64,000 bases of DNA. It comes from Robiginitomaculum sp. Lineage in GTDB: Bacteria > Pseudomonadota > Alphaproteobacteria > Caulobacterales > Maricaulaceae. The notes below the pieces were generated by a model. The model was not told the origin of the DNA. It ran no database searches and worked only from the letters and a program-made list of their open reading frames with translations. Numbering within the stretch: position 1 is the stretch's first letter; every line of letters begins with the position of its first letter. Shown piece after piece: positions 17,479 to 24,365 of this stretch. Made by a program: the position numbers and the translations under genes. The stretch is taken from assembly GCA_015485155.1 (NCBI GenBank), contig WFUF01000027.1, forward strand, positions 62,001 to 126,000, in the 5' to 3' direction.

Positions 17479-18494
17479 TGTGCTCCTCCACCCAAATGGG
17501 ACTTGCCACTGGCAAGGCGAACAGCATGGCCAATAAAGGGAGACAAAATCTGCAAGCACTCGCCAATGGCTTTGGGAGAGCCTGGCAGAGATATAATCAG
17601 GGTTTTATTGCACACTCCGGCGATGGATCGGCTAAGCCAGGCAGTGGGGATAGTTCTTGCACTGGCACTGCGCAGCACTTCACCAAATCCGGGTGCCGGT
17701 TTTTCAATTATCGCAGATATGGCCTCAGGTGTAACATCGCGCTCAGTCAGCCCGGTGCCGCCCGTAGTCATGATGAGCTCCACCGCGTCACCTGCACACA
17801 ATTTTTTCAAAACTTCTTGCAGCATGTCCTGATCATCGGCCAGCACATCCCTCATAACCACACTGGCACCCATTTCCTGTAATGCTTCGCTCAAGGCCGG
17901 GCCAGACAAATCCCTGTAAGTTCCATCAGACGCCCGATCAGATAGGGTAATTACTGCGCAATTTACACCTTTTAGTGGTTTTGCCGCCGGACTTTTGGCA
18001 AATTCAGACACCTCTTTGGGCAAACCCTCAGGGCGAACCCATCGGCCCTTTTTGCCACCTTCTTTTAGCAGCAGGGAAACATCTGAAATAGTTAAGGCAG
18101 GCTCCACCGGCTTGGTAAGATCATAAAGGGTAAGCAGACTGGCATTTACTGCCGCCAAAGCTTCCATCTCCACTCCGGTCTTGTCAAAACAGGCCACCAG
18201 CGCATAAACCGCCACCGAATGGGTTTCAGGCTCCAGCACCAGCCGGATTGCAATATGCTCCAATGGCAAGGGGTGACAAAGCGGAATTAGATCGGCGGTT
18301 TTTTTGGCACCATTGATACCAGCTATTTCCGCAATTTTTAACACATCACCCTTGGGCAGTGTTCCGGCGGCGATATGTGCAAATGCGCGTTCTTTTACAA
18401 AAATCCGCCCCATGGCCAACGCCCGGCGTTTGCTGGCTGTTTTAGCGCCGACATCGGCCATGTGAAAGGCAGATCTTCCAAACAATGTACTCAA
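17475..18494 (-). CDS. moaCB: MoaC-MogA/MoaB fusion (cPMP synthase accessory protein + molybdopterin adenylyltransferase-type domain)
   Basis: A fusion of two cofactor enzymes in 339 residues. The N-terminal half is MoaC ([48 protein letters not shown]), which finishes cyclic pyranopterin monophosphate formation with MoaA. After a linker near 165 the second half is a MogA/MoaB domain ([50 protein letters not shown]) that adenylylates molybdopterin for MoeA. TTG 18494 is preferred over the track start: it follows GGAGGA at the right distance and gives [14 protein letters not shown], matching MoaC N-termini. That Shine-Dalgarno is made by the codons for the terminal Gly-Gly of MoaA. Confidence 0.92.
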   Translation of the reverse strand: MSTLFGRSAFHMADVGAKTASKRRALAMGRIFVKERAFAHIAAGTLPKGDVLKIAEIAGINGAKKTADLIPLCHPLPLEHIAIRLVLEPETHSVAVYALVACFDKTGVEMEALAAVNASLLTLYDLTKPVEPALTISDVSLLLKEGGKKGRWVRPEGLPKEVSEFAKSPAAKPLKGVNCAVITLSDRASDGTYRDLSGPALSEALQEMGASVVMRDVLADDQDMLQEVLKKLCAGDAVELIMTTGGTGLTERDVTPEAISAIIEKPAPGFGEVLRSASARTIPTAWLSRSIAGVCNKTLIISLPGSPKAIGECLQILSPFIGHAVRLASGKSHLGGGAQ

Positions 18495-18495
18495 C

Positions 18496-19467
18496 TTATC
18501 CTCCAATATCGGCAAGTTTTTGTGTACTGCCGCTAAAGCCTTCGTGCAAAAAATGCGAAACCTTTTTGTAACCTAAACTTTGGCGCACAAAGGCCTGCAA
18601 AGCGGGGATCTGGGAATCACATTGTAATAAATGACGCATGGATATCCCGTTCTCCGAGAACAGGCACAAATGCAAATTGCCGCGCGCTGATACCCGCAAA
18701 CGATTACAACTGGTGCAAAAATCCTTTGAGTATGGGGCAATCAGGCCAATGCGCCCGGTAAATTCTCCATGCACATATTCCTGTGCAGGCCCGGCGCCGG
18801 CTTCACGGCTTTTTTGCACCCAGCCCAAAGCCTGCAATTGATCAGAAATTTTGCTGGCCGCAAGGTGATAACGCTTAAAATATTCGGCATTATCACCAGT
18901 GCGCATCAATTCAATAAAGCGGACGCTTATCGGGCGGCTTTTGATAAAATCAAGAAACAAATCTAAATCCTGATCGTTTACCCCTTTAAGCAGAACCGCA
19001 TTGACTTTAACCGACTTGTATCCTGCTGCCAGACACGCCTCGACACCATTCATTACTTCGGCCAGGCGATCATGGCCGGTTAACTGGTGAAAGGTGCTGG
19101 CATCAAGACTATCAATGGAAATATTGATCGCATCCAGACCAGCATCACGCCAGATTTGAGCCTTTTGCTCCAGCTTGTACCCATTGGTGGTGGTGGCCAG
19201 AGTTTTTACTCCATTTACCGACTTTAGCACCTGAATGATTTTTAGAAAATCCCGGCGCAAGCTCGGCTCGCCACCTGTTATGCGAATTTTCCACATGCCA
19301 AGGGCTGCAAAAGCAGTGGCAAGGCGACGAATTTCGTCAAGACTTAAAAACCCAGGCCCGGGTTTTTTGACAAAGCCATCAGGAAGGCAATAGGAACAGG
19401 AAAAATTGCAAACGTCTGTCACCGACAAACGCAAATAACTAAAGTCACGGCCATAGGCATCGCGCAT
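18496..19467 (-). CDS. moaA: GTP 3',8-cyclase (radical SAM)
   Basis: First enzyme of molybdenum cofactor synthesis, rearranging GTP by radical SAM chemistry. N-terminal cluster C20/C24/C27 in DVCNFSCSYC, SAM-binding ITGGEPSLR, a C-terminal second cluster CTSCNRLRVSARGNLHLC, and the functionally important C-terminal Gly-Gly (LADIGG). I choose ATG 19467 (323 aa, GGAAAGGAAAG upstream) because it matches the usual length and leaves the structured leader upstream untranslated; the track ORF begins at 19560. It is the first gene of the operon. Confidence 0.93.
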   Translation of the reverse strand: MRDAYGRDFSYLRLSVTDVCNFSCSYCLPDGFVKKPGPGFLSLDEIRRLATAFAALGMWKIRITGGEPSLRRDFLKIIQVLKSVNGVKTLATTTNGYKLEQKAQIWRDAGLDAINISIDSLDASTFHQLTGHDRLAEVMNGVEACLAAGYKSVKVNAVLLKGVNDQDLDLFLDFIKSRPISVRFIELMRTGDNAEYFKRYHLAASKISDQLQALGWVQKSREAGAGPAQEYVHGEFTGRIGLIAPYSKDFCTSCNRLRVSARGNLHLCLFSENGISMRHLLQCDSQIPALQAFVRQSLGYKKVSHFLHEGFSGSTQKLADIGG

Positions 19468-19485
19468 ATCACTTTCCTTTCCAAT

Positions 19486-19595
19486 TGCGGGAGGCATTGG
19501 TGTTTCCACAAACAATACCCGGCAGCTAACATTAGCTACTGTCCTGTAATCCATGCCCACATGAGCGAAGGTTTACAGGCTTCGGAAGTAATGAG
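19486..19595 (-). promoter_or_regulatory. Structured moaA leader, candidate molybdenum-cofactor (Moco) riboswitch
   Basis: The 5' leader of the molybdenum operon. Read on the minus strand it forms GGTATTG-TTT-GTG-GAAA-CAC-CAATGCC (19493-19519), a 7-bp stem, a one-sided internal loop and a 3-bp stem closed by a GNRA tetraloop, followed by CTCCCGC. Upstream lie an AGCTAA/TTAGCT hairpin and CTTCCGAAGCC...CGCTCATGTGGGCATGG. Moco RNA motifs lie upstream of moaA-type operons and use a tetraloop-receptor contact; the resemblance is from memory, and a covariance-model search was not possible. The element ends about 20 nt before the moaA start. Confidence 0.5.
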
Positions 19596-19717
19596 ATCAA
19601 GGTTAGCCTGCCAAATCACACAGAGCAATAAAAACCGCCGCGACATTTTGAAACACAAGGCTCATCACCCTGTGTCACCACTGGCTAAATTTGAGATTTA
19701 GAAGAATTTGCAAAGAA

Positions 19718-20857
19718 TCACAGGTCTTTTTCAAACACTTTGTATTTTTTATACACTTTACCGCCAACACGTTCTATCAGGCGACGAACCGGCATATTGT
19801 CCTCCAAAATCCAGCCCATTTCCACCTGTTCCAGCGGTGAAGACTTAATATAGCTTTCGATGGAATAGATCATTCTAAATGGCAGAAACTTTCCTAACAT
19901 GCCATTGTCATATTTCTTGCGAACCCCCATAAGCATAACCCGGGCAGATTTAGGACCACGCACCTTAAGTCGCCATAATAATTTCAGCCAGCCAAAGGGC
20001 AGCAATCTACCATTTAGATCAGCAATCATCTCATTCACATCAGGCACACAGACCAAAAAACCTGCGACATCACCATCCACTTCGGCAAAGCAGGCCAGAT
20101 TTGGGTCAATTATCGGTCGCAGTTCAGCAGCCATATGTGCTATCTCAGGCTCCGTCATTGGCACAAAACCCCAGTTGGTGTGCCACCCTTCGTTAAATAT
20201 CGAGACTATTAACTCGATTTCCTGATCATAACGCTTCATATCCAGCTTGCGCAAACGCACCTTGTCTCCGGAATCCCGTTCCGCCAGCTTGCGTAAAGTA
20301 TCAGGAAACAGGGTATTTGCATCACGGATATAGGCTAGCATGTTGGTTGCTGTCTTATAGCCATTATCCAATATCAGAGCTTGTAAATATTCTAGATCAT
20401 GGGGCATCAGCATCATTGAAGGGGTATCAAAACCCTCGACCATAAGGCCAACTTCCTGATTGATGGACAGATTCATTGGCCCCTGCACCCTTGTCATACC
20501 TTTTTTGCGCAACCAATCCTCGGCTGTTTGCAATAAGAGATTTGCAATTTCAGGATCATTTTCACAGGCCAACATGCCAAAATGACCATTCTTTTCGCCC
20601 TGGGTTTTAATTGCCAACTGATCAATTTGTGCAGAAATGCGGCCCACAAATCGACCCTGCCTTTTCACCAGCCAGAATCTGGCTTCGGCATGGTCAAAAT
20701 ACGGATTCTTTTTCACATCGAGCAGAGCACGCCGTTCCATATGTAACGGCGCTATCCAGTTTGGATCATTTTTGTGCAAACGCTCCGGCAACTTAATAAA
20801 TTCATCAAGAAGCTTTGCTGACGTAACGAGGATCAATTGCAGATCTGTTTTGCTCAT
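19718..20857 (-). CDS. GNAT-fold N-acyltransferase, probable bacterial ceramide synthase (bCerS-like)
   Basis: A 379-residue soluble protein beginning SKTDLQLILVTSAKLLDEFI, with NDPNWIAPLHMERRALLD and ARFWLVKRQGRFVGRISAQID in the first 90 residues (GNAT acyl-donor fold) and a C-terminal VEMGWILEDNMPVRRLIERVGGKVYKKY segment typical of the family. In Caulobacter a GNAT-superfamily protein of similar size N-acylates the sphingoid base next to serine palmitoyltransferase and a dedicated ACP; the same neighbours here suggest the same role. That function is inference from context. ATG 20857 is preferred to the track's TTG; it starts 21 bp after the spt stop. Confidence 0.72.
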   Translation of the reverse strand: MSKTDLQLILVTSAKLLDEFIKLPERLHKNDPNWIAPLHMERRALLDVKKNPYFDHAEARFWLVKRQGRFVGRISAQIDQLAIKTQGEKNGHFGMLACENDPEIANLLLQTAEDWLRKKGMTRVQGPMNLSINQEVGLMVEGFDTPSMMLMPHDLEYLQALILDNGYKTATNMLAYIRDANTLFPDTLRKLAERDSGDKVRLRKLDMKRYDQEIELIVSIFNEGWHTNWGFVPMTEPEIAHMAAELRPIIDPNLACFAEVDGDVAGFLVCVPDVNEMIADLNGRLLPFGWLKLLWRLKVRGPKSARVMLMGVRKKYDNGMLGKFLPFRMIYSIESYIKSSPLEQVEMGWILEDNMPVRRLIERVGGKVYKKYKVFEKDL

Positions 20858-20878
20858 CAGATTATTGCACCAGGCCAA

Positions 20879-22180
20879 TCACGCCTGCGCCATGGCTTCA
20901 TCCTTGTCTATGGATGTATCTTCTGAGGCTTCTTTGCGCCGCGTGCCAACATTCATCATCTCGACACTTGCGCCCTGGGTTAACGGGCACGGTATTAAAC
21001 CAAGTTCACGTCCAATTCTGGTGCAAAGTTCCACTGCCAGCGCAATTTGCTGGGAGCTGTGCGCAGCACTGATTGATGAGCGCAACAAAAACCATCCCGA
21101 TGGTGTAGCTGGCGGCAGTGCCAGATTGGTATATAACCCGGCCTCTAGCAGGCCATTCCACAAGGCAACGGCTTTTTGCGGGTTCTGCATGCGAATAGCA
21201 ACAATCGGGCTTACCTGTGGCCCTAAATCAAAACCAGCGTTTTTAAGACCTGCGTATAATTGCGTGGCATTGTCCCATAATTTTGTTCGCAATTCCGTTG
21301 CCCCAGGAACCCGTGACAGGGCCTGACGTGCTGTGGCAACTACTGATGGCGGCAAGGATGCCGTAAACATATATGGTCTGGAAGCCAGACGAACAATATC
21401 AAGCCCCGGCACATTGGAAATTAAAAAACCGCCAATAGTACCAATGCTTTTGGAAAATGTGCCGGTCACAAATTCAATCTCATCCTCAACCCCGGCCAGT
21501 TCGCACAATCCACGCCCATTGGCACCCATAACGCCCAGCGAATGGGCTTCATCAATCAACAGGCTTGCGCCATATTTGTTTTTTACTGCAATCATTTCCT
21601 TTAACGGAGATGTATCGCCCAGCATTGAGTAAATGCTCTCAATTACTATCAGTTTTTCACCGGGCTTATCAGCAAGGCGCTCAAGTTTTTTGGCCAGATT
21701 GACCGGATCATTATGACGAAAGCGAATAACCTGTGCATCGGATAATTTGCATGCATCATGAATGGATGCATGACTATCGGCATCAATCAGCAGATAATCA
21801 TCGCGACCGGCTAATGTGCCAATAGCACCAAGATTGGCCATATAACCGGTTGAGTATAAAATAGCATCCTTCATGCCATAAAACTCAGCAAGCTCGCGCT
21901 CCAGTTCCTTATGACCATCATAACTACCATTGGCAATCCGCGAACCAGTGGTGCCGGTACCCTGCCCCCTTAAAGCCTCAATCCCCTTTTCAATACTGGC
22001 ATCATCAAAGGTAAGGCCAAGGTAGTTATTGGTGCCGAGCAAAATAGTACGCCGTCCGTTCAAAACTGCCTCGGTAGGAGAAATAATCTCATCAAACAGC
22101 AAGGAAGAAGGGCTTTGACCAACAGATTTCAGTTGTTCATGAACATCGTTTAAAGCTTTAAATTTGTCAAAAATGGCCAT
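20879..22180 (-). CDS. spt: Serine palmitoyltransferase (alpha-oxoamine synthase family)
   Basis: A 433-residue PLP enzyme condensing an acyl thioester with serine to 3-keto-sphinganine. Motifs: LGTNNYLGLTFD near 50, GTGTTGSRIANGSYDGHKELE near 85, DEAHSLGVMGANGRG, and the PLP-lysine in GTFSKSIGTIGGF near 240. The family also includes 8-amino-7-oxononanoate and aminolevulinate synthases; the dedicated ACP 4 bp upstream and the downstream GNAT protein favour sphingolipid synthesis over biotin. ATG 22180 follows GAGGGAGCC; the track start at 22219 would overlap the ACP gene. Confidence 0.88.
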   Translation of the reverse strand: MAIFDKFKALNDVHEQLKSVGQSPSSLLFDEIISPTEAVLNGRRTILLGTNNYLGLTFDDASIEKGIEALRGQGTGTTGSRIANGSYDGHKELERELAEFYGMKDAILYSTGYMANLGAIGTLAGRDDYLLIDADSHASIHDACKLSDAQVIRFRHNDPVNLAKKLERLADKPGEKLIVIESIYSMLGDTSPLKEMIAVKNKYGASLLIDEAHSLGVMGANGRGLCELAGVEDEIEFVTGTFSKSIGTIGGFLISNVPGLDIVRLASRPYMFTASLPPSVVATARQALSRVPGATELRTKLWDNATQLYAGLKNAGFDLGPQVSPIVAIRMQNPQKAVALWNGLLEAGLYTNLALPPATPSGWFLLRSSISAAHSSQQIALAVELCTRIGRELGLIPCPLTQGASVEMMNVGTRRKEASEDTSIDKDEAMAQA

Positions 22181-22184
22181 TGCT

Positions 22185-22460
22185 CTAGGCTCCCTCTTGT
22201 AACTTATATACCGCATCAACCAGATCGGAGATGGACTTTACTTCAGAAATCCGATGTTCAGGAATGGTCAGGTCAAGCGCATCTTCCAGATCAAAAACAA
22301 AATCCATGATCGCAAGGGAATCCATTCCCAAATCGGTTAATATGATGGTGTCGGGACTGATATTAGCCGTTGCCTGCGCGTGTGGACGTAACTGCTGTAC
22401 AATTTCCAGATAAACTGGATCCTCCAGCATATTACCTGCGCTGCTGCGTTTGTCGGCCAT
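22185..22460 (-). CDS. Dedicated acyl carrier protein
   Basis: A 91-residue carrier with the phosphopantetheine serine in LTDLGMDSLAIMDFVFDLED. It is distinct from AcpP (33123-33362, [12 protein letters not shown]) and lies 4 bp upstream of spt. In Caulobacter and relatives such an ACP delivers the acyl chain to serine palmitoyltransferase, which is the likely role here. It is the first gene of a three-gene operon; its start follows a GGGGGAGCAAG ribosome site. Confidence 0.9.
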   Translation of the reverse strand: MADKRSSAGNMLEDPVYLEIVQQLRPHAQATANISPDTIILTDLGMDSLAIMDFVFDLEDALDLTIPEHRISEVKSISDLVDAVYKLQEGA

Positions 22461-22637
22461 TCTTGCTCCCCCGCACCCTAACTAAAACGCCAGAACTAAC
22501 TGGCTAGAACATATTTTCTGCGGAAAAATGATACAAGAGCGGCTGCAGCACAGTCGCCCGGTGCCGCAGTACATCCTACTTCATGTTCGCAGCCCACCTA
22601 TATCCGGGTTGTTTTTGAAACTGTCTAGTCAACAAAG

Positions 22638-22672
22638 GTTTCATTTTTTGACATAATGCAGTTTAATGAAAC
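22638..22672. promoter_or_regulatory. Inverted repeat GTTTCATT..AATGAAAC with flanking direct repeats
   Basis: Two 8-bp inverted arms (22638-22645 and 22665-22672) separated by 19 bp, each bordered by ACAAAGGT (22632 and 22671). A -35-like TTGACA lies between the arms. The element sits in the 341-bp divergent region between the sphingolipid ACP gene and the exported protein at 22802; nothing else is seen in that region. It could be an operator for either side. Confidence 0.35.
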
Positions 22673-22801
22673 AAAGGTATGATAATATTTATTGGGCATT
22701 CCACCTGATGTGGTATATTTTAAGACCATCGCTGTTCAGGCTGGGGTCAGAATTGTTCGGATAACATCCGTGCTGTTCTTGCATTGTAAAGGTTTAAGCT
22801 T

Positions 22802-23512
22802 ATGCGTTTGTATCTTGTATTATCTTTAATCATATTCCTGCTAACCGGCCCTGCGTTCGCCAATTTACCCGATCGTGTAGAAACGGCTCTGCAAAAGCTA
22901 GAAGCCGCCAATAAATCGGTGCCAAGATTTGCTTTTGAGCGCCAGACTTACAAGAAAAACGTCAAGGTCGAAGTTAAATATTTTGATCCTGGACTGGATA
23001 TTCCCGGCAACTGGCAGGTATTGTTTCCCAGCAAGGAACAAGATCGCAGCCAACATGAAAAGCTGCAAAAGAAATACGAAAGCTGGGATGGTAATTCCGA
23101 CAAGGTAATGGTGATACCGGATTTGCGCAAAAGAATGAAAAATGGTGTAAAACTTATCGGCAATGCAGATGGTATGGAGATTTATGAGTTTGATATTGCT
23201 GATGAATATATTCTTGAAGGTGGTGGCCGCAGTTCCGATATACGCGAGCACATAAAAGGTGAGGTGCATATTGATACCAGCACCAATGATATTCGTAAAA
23301 TCCGGTATTATTCGCCCCACAAATTCAAGCCGATTTCGGTTGTTAGCTTAAGTGAGTATGAAATTGTTCAGCATGTGGGCCCGGCATGGCAGGGTGGGCC
23401 AATTGTCCGGCTTTATGAAACATCCAAGGTAAGAGGAAGCGCAGTAATTAAGAAAATCGATGTGGATGAGATCATGATCAACCAAAAATTCAAACCACTT
23501 CCGACGCAGTAA
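22802..23512 (+). CDS. Exported hypothetical protein
   Basis: A 236-residue protein with a clear signal peptide (LVLSLIIFLLTGPAFA, cleavage after about residue 20). The mature part is rich in charged residues and alternating strands (EVHIDTSTNDIRKIRYYSPHKFKP; VRLYETSKVRGSAVIKK), suggesting a LolA-like beta-sheet periplasmic protein, but no family is recognised. Its position opposite the sphingolipid operon may hint at envelope lipid handling; this is speculation. Its 3' end overlaps the convergent fdhD gene by 23 bp. Confidence 0.75.
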   Translation: MRLYLVLSLIIFLLTGPAFANLPDRVETALQKLEAANKSVPRFAFERQTYKKNVKVEVKYFDPGLDIPGNWQVLFPSKEQDRSQHEKLQKKYESWDGNSDKVMVIPDLRKRMKNGVKLIGNADGMEIYEFDIADEYILEGGGRSSDIREHIKGEVHIDTSTNDIRKIRYYSPHKFKPISVVSLSEYEIVQHVGPAWQGGPIVRLYETSKVRGSAVIKKIDVDEIMINQKFKPLPTQ

Positions 23513-24365
23513 ACTGCAATATTTCTACGGTTTTACGTTCAAAAATATACAATGAAATATTAGCCCGTCTGGCTGTTTCCACCGCATTTAAAGTTGGAGC
23601 TGCCAGACAGACTAATTGCCGAATTCCGGCCAGAGCGCATTTTTGTACCAACTCATAGGTGCACCGACTGGAAAGCAGAGCAAATCCACATTCTGTCTCA
23701 CCTGATTTTGCCCGGGCACCAATCATTTTATCAAGTGCATTATGCCGGCCAATGTCTTCGCGCACGACAGTAATATCCCCATCTGGCGTTGCCCAACCAG
23801 CACCATGAACTGTGCGGTTGGCTTTGCGCATTGGCTGCTGTTCTGGCAGTGCCGCAATAGCCTTGTGGATCGCTGCAGCTTTTGTTTTTTTATTATCAAA
23901 TGGCAATCTGGGTAAAGGTCGCAAGGCATCGCCCAAGCTATCAACACCGCAAATTCCGCATCCGGCGCGTCCCCGGTGCGAGCGCCTCTGTTTATGCATC
24001 AGGAGCTTTTCCATGCGATTCTTGGGAATATATATGTGCAATTCAATACCAAGTTTCTTGGGTTTTATATCAATGTGTCCAAGTTCCGCAGGCTGATGTA
24101 AAATGCCTTCGGCCAAAGAAAACCCAAGCCCGAAATCCTCAAGATCAGATGGCGTGGCCATCATTACCGCATGATCGTGACGATCATTCTTGTGGCGATA
24201 AATCAAACCGATGGGAACCTCTGCCGGTAAAACCCATTGCGTGTGCCGTCCTGAGCCATCAATGGATTTGGCACTGATAGTTGTGTCATCGGCAAAAGGT
24301 TTCACAGGCTTGCTTCGGGCTGATGAAGATGGTTTTTTACCTTGCGAGCGTGATTTTCCTGCCAT
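23490..24365 (-). CDS. fdhD: Formate dehydrogenase accessory sulfurtransferase
   Basis: Passes sulfur from a cysteine desulfurase to the molybdenum cofactor of formate dehydrogenase, essential for activity. The 291 residues carry VMMATPSDLEDFGLGFSLAEGIL, the catalytic-loop cysteines in GCGICGVDSL, VREDIGRHNALDKMIG and LLSSRCTYELVQKCA. The ATG at 24365 overlaps the end of fdsA by 64 bp. A GTG at 24305 would give a 4-bp GTGA overlap like the other joints of this operon and is a real alternative (271 aa). Confidence 0.95.
   Translation of the reverse strand: MAGKSRSQGKKPSSSARSKPVKPFADDTTISAKSIDGSGRHTQWVLPAEVPIGLIYRHKNDRHDHAVMMATPSDLEDFGLGFSLAEGILHQPAELGHIDIKPKKLGIELHIYIPKNRMEKLLMHKQRRSHRGRAGCGICGVDSLGDALRPLPRLPFDNKKTKAAAIHKAIAALPEQQPMRKANRTVHGAGWATPDGDITVVREDIGRHNALDKMIGARAKSGETECGFALLSSRCTYELVQKCALAGIRQLVCLAAPTLNAVETARRANISLYIFERKTVEILQFTASEVV

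Noticed and set aside
20879-22180. 8-amino-7-oxononanoate synthase (BioF)
   Set aside because: No biotin genes nearby; dedicated ACP and GNAT partner point to serine palmitoyltransferase.
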